From contig JAAFIP010000003.1 of NCBI GenBank assembly GCA_013297865.1, forward strand, positions 124,001-188,000: DNA of 64,000 nucleotides, in the 5' to 3' direction. Position numbers and translations under genes: made by a program. Positions 34,840 to 41,659 of the stretch are shown here, piece after piece. This stretch comes from Polaromonas sp. (GTDB lineage Bacteria; Pseudomonadota; Gammaproteobacteria; Burkholderiales; Burkholderiaceae_C). Within the stretch, counting starts at the first letter, position 1, and each line of letters begins with the position of its first letter. The notes beneath the pieces are model-generated. The model saw only the letters and a program-made list of their open reading frames with translations, made no database searches and was not told the DNA's origin.

Positions 34840-35280
34840 TTGACAACCGATCACGCCACGCCGGCGAGCCCGTCCAAAGCCGCCGAAGTTGTCAACGAAT
34901 TCCTGCGTCTGGTCATGATTCCTGACCCCGCAGCGGCCAGCCGTTACACAGCTGCAGACCTGAAAATCATCTTTACAGGCAAGCGCACCATGCGCGAACC
35001 TGCGCAATGCACCAAATTCAACGCATTGCGCTACAAATGGGTGAAAAAACGCATTGAACGCACTGATGTGGTGCTATCCAGCGCGCAAGAGGCTGAATTG
35101 GGCGAAACCGTGGTGTACAGCATCGGCACTTTGTATGGCGAGTGGCCCGATGGCCAAGCCTTTGAAGGTAACCGCTATGTGGACCGTTATGTCGTGAAAA
35201 ACGGCCTCATCACCCAGATGGATGTACGGAACGACAGCGCTGAATGGATGCTGGTTCGTGCGGGCCTGGCCGTACTCTAA
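34840..35280 (+). CDS. NTF2-like / SnoaL-like fold protein
   Basis: 146 residues starting at TTG, preceded by GCAGGAGAT at workable distance. The pattern AAEVVNEFLRLVMIPDPAAASRYTAADLKIIFTGKR ... YSIGTLYGEWPDGQAFEGNRYVDRYVVKNGLITQMDVRNDSAEWML fits the cone-shaped NTF2-like fold, used by small isomerases, hydrolases and dioxygenase beta subunits. No catalytic residues can be assigned with confidence. The deacetylase-like gene starts 6 bases after its stop, so the two are probably one transcript with the Bug gene. Confidence 0.75.
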   Translation: MTTDHATPASPSKAAEVVNEFLRLVMIPDPAAASRYTAADLKIIFTGKRTMREPAQCTKFNALRYKWVKKRIERTDVVLSSAQEAELGETVVYSIGTLYGEWPDGQAFEGNRYVDRYVVKNGLITQMDVRNDSAEWMLVRAGLAVL

Positions 35281-35286
35281 CGGACC

Positions 35287-36198
35287 ATGACAGCTCTCTA
35301 CAGCGGCGTCCTGCCAGGTCACGGCCGTTTTGACTACGTGCCTATTACGCGCCGTAAGGGCTATCGCTGGCCTGGTGGAGCTGGCCTGGCGGTGTATCTG
35401 GGCTTCAACATCGAGCATTTCGCCTTTGGCGAAGGCCTGGGCGCAGCGATTGGCCCGGCAAGCCCGCAGCCCGATGTGCTTAACTACAGCTGGCGGGAAT
35501 ACGGCAATCGCGTGGGTGCATGGCGCTGCCTGGAGCTGTTTGACCAGCTTGGCATGCCCACCGCAGCGCTCATCAACACTGCGCTGTATGACCACTGCCC
35601 CGAGTTGATTGCTGCCTGCGTCCAACGCGGTGATGAACTGGTGGGCCATGGCCACAGCAATGCCGAGCGACAAGGCACGCTTGCTGAAGCCAGCGAACGC
35701 GCTCTGCTGCAAATGTGCCGCGAGCGCATGCAAAAGGAAAGTGGACAGACAGTCACCGGTTGGCTGTCGCCCTGGATTTCAGAAAGCCTGCACACGCCTG
35801 ATTTACTCGCTGAGACAGGCTATAGCTATACGCTCAATTGGTGCCATGACGACCAGCCCCTGCCCATGCGCACCCGTAGCGGTCAGCCGCTATGGGCTGT
35901 GCCCTATCCGCAGGAGCTCAATGACATCCCGATGATCATTGCCCGCCAAATGGACGGCAAGGATTTTGCGCAGATGATCATCGACCAGCTTGATGAAATG
36001 CTGCAGCAAACGCAGGCAGCAAACACCGCGCCCCTGGTGATGGGCATTGCACTGCACCCCTACATCGTCGGCCAGCCCTATAGGCTACGCCATCTGCGGC
36101 GGGCCCTGCAGCATGTGGCCGCTGCGCGAGACAAGGGGCAGGTCTGGATGACCACACCTGGCGATATTTTCAGGCATGCTGCGTCCATCGGGGCCTAG
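35287..36198 (+). CDS. Polysaccharide deacetylase family protein (PuuE/allantoinase-like)
   Basis: 303 residues. The NodB-like fold shows LAVYLGFNIEHFAFGEG at the first strand, GMPTAALINTALYDHCPELIAACVQRGDELVGHGHSNAERQG with the H-x-H metal site, GWLSPWISESLHTPDLLAETGYSYTLNWCHDDQPLPM, and MGIALHPYIVGQPYRLRHLRRALQHV near the end. This branch includes metal-dependent amidohydrolases such as allantoinase PuuE rather than true sugar deacetylases. With a Bug protein and an NTF2-like protein in front it is likely part of a small catabolic unit; the substrate is unknown. Confidence 0.87.
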   Translation: MTALYSGVLPGHGRFDYVPITRRKGYRWPGGAGLAVYLGFNIEHFAFGEGLGAAIGPASPQPDVLNYSWREYGNRVGAWRCLELFDQLGMPTAALINTALYDHCPELIAACVQRGDELVGHGHSNAERQGTLAEASERALLQMCRERMQKESGQTVTGWLSPWISESLHTPDLLAETGYSYTLNWCHDDQPLPMRTRSGQPLWAVPYPQELNDIPMIIARQMDGKDFAQMIIDQLDEMLQQTQAANTAPLVMGIALHPYIVGQPYRLRHLRRALQHVAAARDKGQVWMTTPGDIFRHAASIGA

Positions 36199-36465
36199 GT
36201 AAGTTCTGCGAGATCTGGCGGCGCAGTTACCACTACCAGGTTCAGCATCCATCAAAGCTGCCAGCTCGCATTGCTACGCCCACAGTGATGCTTCGCGTTG
36301 CAAGATCGCGAACGTGGCGTCGCCATGCACTACGGGCACTAGCTCAAAGCAAGGTAGCCAAGGCACTAGCGTGCTATAAAGTGCGGCATGGCCTGGAGCA
36401 AAAACTCATTTTCTAATCCGTCCACTCGCGCGCGTGCAGCACAGTGTCGGCATGAAGGCCAAAGC

Positions 36466-36864
36466 ATGAACATGATGCACGGCAAGCTACGCAGCGCGAG
36501 TCGCGTTTTGCTTTGGGCAGCGCTCGCGCTATCGGCTGCATGCACTCAGTTACCCACCAACGACATCGCTGCACCGAACACCGCATCGGTACAGCAAGGC
36601 TGGCGCATCCTGTTTGACCAACGCTCGGGCAACTGTGTGGCTTGTCATTCCATACCCGACGAAAAAGGCGCAAAGAGTGGCATTCAAAGCACCTTCGCCC
36701 CAGCGCTGGACGGCGTAGCCTCGCGCTACAGCACAGCGCAGTTGCGCCAATGGGTGGTAGATGCCCGCAAGATCAACCCCGACACCTTGATGCCACCCTT
36801 TGCAGTCATGCTCAGCCCACAGCAGCTCACAGACGTGCTTGCTGCCCTGCAGACTCTGCGCTAG
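36466..36864 (+). CDS. soxX: Sulfur-oxidation c-type cytochrome SoxX
   Basis: 132 residues. Monoheme subunit of the SoxAX complex, which attaches thiosulfate to SoxY in the periplasm. The signal region ends with lipobox-like LSAAC (about residue 25). The single heme site is C-V-A-C-H (GNCVACHSIPDEKGAKSGIQSTFAPALDGVASRYS), and an axial methionine is in NPDTLMPPF. The ATG at 36466 (MNMMHGKLRSASRVLLWAAL) gives a proper signal; the upstream part of the longer frame does not. soxY follows after 27 bases. Confidence 0.9.
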   Translation: MNMMHGKLRSASRVLLWAALALSAACTQLPTNDIAAPNTASVQQGWRILFDQRSGNCVACHSIPDEKGAKSGIQSTFAPALDGVASRYSTAQLRQWVVDARKINPDTLMPPFAVMLSPQQLTDVLAALQTLR

Positions 36865-36891
36865 TATTGCTCACCCACTTTCACACACACC

Positions 36892-37236
36892 ATGGACACC
36901 GCCGCCCTGCAACAGCTTAAACTGCGCCCCGAAGGCGCGCGGCTGGAACTTGAACCTCTGTCCGACACCGGCAACGCCATCCCCATTGGCATTCGCCTGC
37001 AAGCCCCGCCGGGCCTCACCATTGAATCGTTTGAAGTTTTCGCCCCCGAAAATCCGGTGCCCCGCGTGATCAAAATCAAGCTGGGCACGCCGCAGGCCAG
37101 CTACAAATTTGACACCCGCATGCGCTTGGGCATAGGCCAAGACGTGTGGCTGGTGGCCAAGCTGTCCGACGGCAGCCTCATGGGCGACCACGCGCCCACT
37201 GTGTTGACATCGTCAGCCTGTTTTGATGCGAGCTGA
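36892..37236 (+). CDS. soxY: SoxY-like sulfur carrier, atypical C-terminus and no signal peptide
   Basis: 114 residues with the SoxY beta-sandwich pattern (LEPLSDTGNAIPIGIRLQAP, FAPENPVPRVIKIKLGTPQASYKFDTRMRLGIGQDVWLVAKLSDGSLM). Classical SoxY ends in the mobile GGCGG arm whose cysteine carries the sulfur substrate. Here the end is TSSACFDAS, so the cysteine (C110) is kept in a different setting, four residues from the C-terminus. There is also no Tat signal: the ATG lies 27 bases after the soxX stop and leaves no room for one. Either export depends on another partner or this is a specialised carrier. It is five bases upstream of soxZ. Confidence 0.82.
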   Translation: MDTAALQQLKLRPEGARLELEPLSDTGNAIPIGIRLQAPPGLTIESFEVFAPENPVPRVIKIKLGTPQASYKFDTRMRLGIGQDVWLVAKLSDGSLMGDHAPTVLTSSACFDAS

Positions 37237-37241
37237 CTGGC

Positions 37242-37586
37242 ATGGAACCTAACCCACCCATCCCCATGCGCCTGAACATCAGCGGCACGGTAGCCCCCGG
37301 TGCCACGCTGGCCGCTGTGCTGCTGATAGGCCACCCCATGGAATCGGGCTACCGCACGCTTGACTCGGGCCAGCGCGTACCCAAGAACGTGATTGAAACC
37401 ATCCGCGTGCAGCTCAACGGCCAGTTGCTGTTAGAGGCTGAAACCGGTATCGGCGTGTCGGCGCACCCTTACCTGGCCTTTAGCGTACCGCTGCCCGTTG
37501 TCATTCCCGCATCCGGCCTGCAGCTGACAGCGCAGTGGCTGGACGACAAAGGCCAGCGCGGCGAGATTGTGCGCGAGCTGAAATGA
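37242..37586 (+). CDS. soxZ: Thiosulfate oxidation carrier complex protein SoxZ
   Basis: 114 residues. Partner of SoxY in the carrier heterodimer. Family features are MRLNISGTVAPGATLAAVLLIGHPMESGYRTLDSGQRVPKNVIETIRVQLNGQLLLEAETGIGVSAHPYLAFSVPLP and WLDDKGQRGE near the end. SoxZ normally has no signal peptide and is exported with SoxY, which here lacks one too. Its stop overlaps the soxA start in ATGA. Confidence 0.9.
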   Translation: MEPNPPIPMRLNISGTVAPGATLAAVLLIGHPMESGYRTLDSGQRVPKNVIETIRVQLNGQLLLEAETGIGVSAHPYLAFSVPLPVVIPASGLQLTAQWLDDKGQRGEIVRELK

Positions 37587-38335
37587 ATGTCTACGGCATT
37601 GCACTTGTCGCTGTACTTGCAACAGCCAGTGCCGCCGAGCCGCGCACCAGTGGCAACGTCTACCTGTCTCCGCAGCTTAAGACACTGCAAAACGATCCCG
37701 ACAAGAACCCTGTGACCCTCTGGCAGAGCCGCGGCCAAAACCTGTGGCAGGCCCAGTGCCAAAGCTGCCATGGCAATATGGAAAAGCTCAAAACCAGCGC
37801 TGCCAGCTTCCCGCGCCTGGCCCAGGGCGGCAAAACCCTGCACAACCTGGAAGACCAAATCGCCTTGTGCCAGCAGCGTAACCCCAGTGCTACGAGTACA
37901 AGCACTGCAGTGAATGACAATGACGACGTACTGGCCCTCAGCGCCGCGCTACACCAGGTCGGTAAAGGCGAACCCATTAACGTAGCCGCCCCGCCTGCGC
38001 AAGAAACTGCATGGCAAGCCCGCCTGGCCAGCGGCCAGCAGATCTACCAAACCCGCATGGGCCGCATCAACCTGGCCTGCATGCACTGCCACGACCAGAA
38101 AGTAGGCGCCCAAATGCGCGCCGACACCATCAGCCAAGGCCACCCTACTGGCTTTCCCATCTACCGCATGAGCTGGCAAACCCTGGGCTCCACCGAACGC
38201 CGCCTGCGCGCCTGCTATTCCGGCGTGCAAGCGCCCTTGCCTGCGCCAGGCAGCTCTGACCTGCGTGATTTGGAGCTGTTTATCAAGGTGCGTGCCAACG
38301 GCATGCCACTGGATGGGCCATCCATCCGGCGTTGA
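37583..38335 (+). CDS. soxA: Sulfur-oxidation diheme c-type cytochrome SoxA
   Basis: 250 residues. Catalytic subunit of SoxAX. A signal peptide ends at TASAA (about residue 18). Two heme-binding sites are C59-Q-S-C62-H and C-M-H-C-H (INLACMHCHDQKVGAQMRADTISQGHPTGFPIYRMSWQTLGSTERRLRACYSGV). The cysteine in RLRACYSG is the conserved heme ligand that becomes a persulfide. The ATG at 37583 overlaps the soxZ stop by 4 bases and yields the signal peptide. It is the last gene of the cluster; soxB, soxCD, soxV and soxW are not in the window. Confidence 0.92.
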   Translation: MNVYGIALVAVLATASAAEPRTSGNVYLSPQLKTLQNDPDKNPVTLWQSRGQNLWQAQCQSCHGNMEKLKTSAASFPRLAQGGKTLHNLEDQIALCQQRNPSATSTSTAVNDNDDVLALSAALHQVGKGEPINVAAPPAQETAWQARLASGQQIYQTRMGRINLACMHCHDQKVGAQMRADTISQGHPTGFPIYRMSWQTLGSTERRLRACYSGVQAPLPAPGSSDLRDLELFIKVRANGMPLDGPSIRR

Positions 38336-38344
38336 CAGAGTGAC

Positions 38345-38400
38345 TAATTGCTACTATTTTTGTAGCTGCTCCCGCGATTATCTATTGGCCTAGCGGCCAG
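38345..38400 (+). repeat. Short dispersed repeat, copy 11
   Basis: TTGCTACTATTTTTGTAGC continues as TGCTCCCGCGATtATC, then TATTGGCCTAGCGGCC. Its 3' end merges with a perfect inverted repeat between the convergent soxA and iorB genes. Confidence 0.83.
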
Positions 38401-38423
38401 AATGATTTAAATTCTGGCCGCTA
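38391..38423. terminator. Probable bidirectional terminator between soxA and iorB-like gene
   Basis: TAGCGGCCAGAAT / ATTCTGGCCGCTA, a perfect 13-bp inverted repeat with a 7-base loop, in the gap between convergent genes. No long T tract follows, so efficiency is uncertain. Confidence 0.6.
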
Positions 38424-38451
38424 CAGCCTGCCCAGGAAGCTGTTCAGCTAT

Positions 38452-40677
38452 TTAGGCAAACGTAAAGCCGTGGTTCTTGAGCGGCAAGTGACGTGCAGGC
38501 TTGCCGGTCGCAGCAAAAATGGCGTTCAGCACGGCTGGAGCCACCACGCAAATGGTGGGCTCGCCCACGCCACCCCAGAAGTCGTAGGTGGGGACGATGA
38601 CAGTTTCGACCTTGGGCATTTCCTTGATCTTCAAAATGCGGTACGTGTCAAAGTTCAGCTCTTTCACGCGGCCTGCTTCGATGGTGTTTTCGCCAAAGAA
38701 AGTGGCGCTCAAACCATAGGCTACGCCGCCTTCTACTTGCGCAGCAATCTGGTCGGGGTTCACTGCGTGGCCGCAGTTGGTGGCCAGCACCATGCGGTGT
38801 ACTTTGAGCTGGCCGCTGGCACTGACCGACACTTCAGCCGTAGCGGCAGAGTAGCTGCCGTAGCCCATAAACTGTGCGATGCCTCTGAAGACGCCAGGTG
38901 GCAGTGGCTTGCCCCAGTCGCCTTTTTCTGCAGCAGCATTGAGAACCGCCAGATGCTTGGGGTGATTTTGCATCAGTGCGCGACGAAACTCGACTGAATC
39001 CTTGCCTGCCGCTTTAATGACCTCTTCCAGAAAGCACTCGGCATACACAGCGTTTTGGTTAGTGTTGACACCGCGCCAGGGACCGACAGGCACATGGGTG
39101 TTGCGCATGACGTATTCGGTCAACAGATTGGGCACGGTATAGCCGAACTGCGCGTCACCCTCCAGGGTTTTCCAAAAGCCTTGCAACTGGCGCTCGTCTT
39201 TGCCCTCTTTGATGGCCAGCGGGTTGAGCAGTGCGTTGATGGACTGGCCCGACACGCGCACATGCAAGCCCACCAGGTTGCCCTGTGCGTCCAAGCCGGC
39301 TGACATTTTGGCCTGCGAGATGGGGCGGTAAAAATCGTGCGCCTGGTCTTCTTCACGGCTCCATAGCAACTTGACGGGGGTGCCCATAAACTGTTTGGCA
39401 ATCGCGGTGGCCTGCTGCACATAGTCTTGCGTGCCGCCCCGGCGGCCGAACCCACCCCCTAAGTCCATCTTGTAAATCTCGCATTGCGCCAGCGGTATGC
39501 CAGTGGCCTCGGCCAAAGCCGCGTGCGATGCCTCACCGTTTTGCGTGGGCACCCAGCATTCGGCGCGGGCTATCTTGCCATCAGCCCCGGCGGTTAGCTT
39601 GACGGTAGCGTTCATCGGCTCCATGGGAGCGTGGGCGAGGAAGGGAGAGGTGTAGGTGGCTTCAATCTTTTTAGCGGCCTTGGCAATCGCGCCCAGAGCA
39701 TCGCCCTCCACGCGACCTGCAACGCTGCCCAATGGTACTTGCGCAGCCAGGCCTTCGGCCAAATGCGCAGCAATGCTGGCGCTGCTAACTTTGGCGTTGG
39801 CGCCCTCGTCCCACACAATAGGCAGTTTGTCTAGCGCCGCCTTGGCACGCCACCACGTGTCAGCCACCACAGCAACCGTGCTGTCATTCACCCGCACGAC
39901 CTTTTTAATGCCCCGCATGGACTTGACAGCGCTATCGTCAAAGCTCACCAGCTTGCCGCCAAACACAGGACAGTCTTTGATAGCTGCGCACAGCATGCCA
40001 TCCAGGCGAATGTCGGCACCATACACCAAGCTGCCGTTGAGTTTTTCTTGAGTGTCGATGCGCGCCATGGGTTTGCCTGCAATGCGCCATTCTTTGGGGT
40101 CACGCAAAGTGATGGCTTTCAGGTCTGGTGCGGGCAGCTTGGCGGCCGCAGCGGCCACTTGGCCGTAGCGCAGGCTGCGCTTGCTGGCAGTGTGGGTGAT
40201 GATGCCTTGGCTCACAGTCAACTCGCCCACGGGCACGCCTAGTTGGTTGGCCGCAGCTTGCACCAGCATCATGCGGGCTGCTGCGCCGCCGCGGCGCACA
40301 TAGTCTTGCGATATGCGAATGCCCCGGCTTCCACCGGTGGACATCTCGCCCCAGGCGCGTTTGCGGGCCACGCTTTGGCCGGGTGTGGGCATTTCGGTAG
40401 TGACTTTTTTCCAGTCGCATTCCAGTTCTTCAGCTACCAGCTGGGCCAGGCCAGTGCGTGTGCCCTGGCCCATTTCGGAGCGGGCAATGCGGATGACGCA
40501 GGTATCGTCGGGTTTGACGACCACCCATACGTTGACTTCAGCATCCTGACTGGCTACGGTTTGTGCACTGGCGTCTTGCATTAATGCAGGCAAGCCAATG
40601 GCCAGGCCGCCAGCGGCCATAGCGCCCGAGCTGATGATGAATGAGCGGCGTGATACGGAAGGTATTGTGGTGTTCAT
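38452..40677 (-). CDS. Molybdopterin-binding oxidoreductase subunit, IorB-like (xanthine dehydrogenase family)
   Basis: 741 residues. A Tat signal (SRRSFIISSGAMAAGGLAIGLP) directs the folded protein to the periplasm. Molybdopterin-binding segments include RSEMGQGTRTGLAQLVAEEL, PTPGQSVARKRAWGEMSTGGSRGIRIS, DLGGGFGRRGGTQDYV, GPWRGVNTNQNAVYAECFLEEV and a final GGVGEPTICVVAPAVLNAIFAATG whose glutamate is in the catalytic position of the family. The layout is that of the isoquinoline 1-oxidoreductase beta subunit or of periplasmic aldehyde oxidases. It is encoded 18 bases downstream of the small Fe-S subunit. The substrate is unknown. Confidence 0.9.
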   Translation of the reverse strand: MNTTIPSVSRRSFIISSGAMAAGGLAIGLPALMQDASAQTVASQDAEVNVWVVVKPDDTCVIRIARSEMGQGTRTGLAQLVAEELECDWKKVTTEMPTPGQSVARKRAWGEMSTGGSRGIRISQDYVRRGGAAARMMLVQAAANQLGVPVGELTVSQGIITHTASKRSLRYGQVAAAAAKLPAPDLKAITLRDPKEWRIAGKPMARIDTQEKLNGSLVYGADIRLDGMLCAAIKDCPVFGGKLVSFDDSAVKSMRGIKKVVRVNDSTVAVVADTWWRAKAALDKLPIVWDEGANAKVSSASIAAHLAEGLAAQVPLGSVAGRVEGDALGAIAKAAKKIEATYTSPFLAHAPMEPMNATVKLTAGADGKIARAECWVPTQNGEASHAALAEATGIPLAQCEIYKMDLGGGFGRRGGTQDYVQQATAIAKQFMGTPVKLLWSREEDQAHDFYRPISQAKMSAGLDAQGNLVGLHVRVSGQSINALLNPLAIKEGKDERQLQGFWKTLEGDAQFGYTVPNLLTEYVMRNTHVPVGPWRGVNTNQNAVYAECFLEEVIKAAGKDSVEFRRALMQNHPKHLAVLNAAAEKGDWGKPLPPGVFRGIAQFMGYGSYSAATAEVSVSASGQLKVHRMVLATNCGHAVNPDQIAAQVEGGVAYGLSATFFGENTIEAGRVKELNFDTYRILKIKEMPKVETVIVPTYDFWGGVGEPTICVVAPAVLNAIFAATGKPARHLPLKNHGFTFA

Positions 40678-40695
40678 GGTAGTACCTTTGGTGTA

Positions 40696-41304
40696 TCAAG
40701 CAACGTGATGGTTATGGTGCTCGCAAGCGGCGGCAACTGGTGTGCATGGCGCTGCGGGCAAGGTGGCGGCCAGCACTTCAAAAGCGCGCGCACCCGAATG
40801 CTCGACAGCGTAGATTCCGGTGAATTCGCCGGTGTAGCCATTGGCTGCGGCTTGCTTTTTGTTGCCTGCGGCCAGGTGAATGGCGGCGCGGATGCGCTGG
40901 TAAGTACCGCAGCGACAGATATTGGTCATGGCCTCGTCAATATCTTTGTCGGTAGGCTTGGGGTTGCTTTTCAGCAGTGCCGCAGCCGCCATGATCTGGC
41001 CCGACTGGCAGTAGCCACACTGGGGCACATCGACCGCCGCCCAAGCCAGCTGGATAGGGTGTGTGGTGTCCTTGGACAGGCCTTCGATGGTGGTGATGGG
41101 TGTGCCCGCCAGTGCCGAAGCAGGAATGGAGCACGACCGTGCAGGCGTGCCGTTCAGATGCACGGTGCAAGCCCCGCACTGCGCAATGCCGCAGCCATAT
41201 TTAGTGCCCGTCATACCCAGTACTTCGCGCAGCGCCCACAGCAAAGGCATCTCGGGTTCGACATCCAGCGAATGGTCTTTACCATTGATATTGAGCTTGA
41301 TCAT
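40696..41304 (-). CDS. [2Fe-2S] subunit of the IorAB-type oxidoreductase, His-rich tail
   Basis: 202 residues. The N-terminal plant-type cluster uses [17 protein letters not shown] ... RSCSIP, and the C-terminal helical cluster uses [18 protein letters not shown] and [18 protein letters not shown]. It transfers electrons from the molybdenum centre, probably to a cytochrome. The first 155 residues are standard; the last 45 are an unusual extension ending CEHHNHHVA, which could bind metal. It has no signal of its own and is probably exported with the Tat-dependent large subunit. Confidence 0.92.
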   Translation of the reverse strand: MIKLNINGKDHSLDVEPEMPLLWALREVLGMTGTKYGCGIAQCGACTVHLNGTPARSCSIPASALAGTPITTIEGLSKDTTHPIQLAWAAVDVPQCGYCQSGQIMAAAALLKSNPKPTDKDIDEAMTNICRCGTYQRIRAAIHLAAGNKKQAAANGYTGEFTGIYAVEHSGARAFEVLAATLPAAPCTPVAAACEHHNHHVA

Positions 41305-41659
41305 GTGGTCAATCCTTTAAAGTTATTACCGCGCAAACGGGTTGTCTCTGTGAAAGTCTGTTTATACCGTAACCAGCCTTGTCCCGCATATACGTTTTGA
41401 CCCTATGAACCAACCCTAGCACCCGGACAAGCTAAGCGGTTTTTCGGTTTCTTGCAACGGGGTGGGTTGCTGAATCTCCATAGCCAACAGCCTGTAACGC
41501 GCTGCATCTGGGCTGTAGTCACATACGCACCAGCATCGCTATGGGCAGCATGCCTAGAAAGTATGTGGCTAACACTGCGTAACTCTTCTGTTTTCACGCC
41601 CACGCCGATTCGGGGAATTACCGTGTAGTCTCGATATCCTTCAGATGGAAATTGACTCA

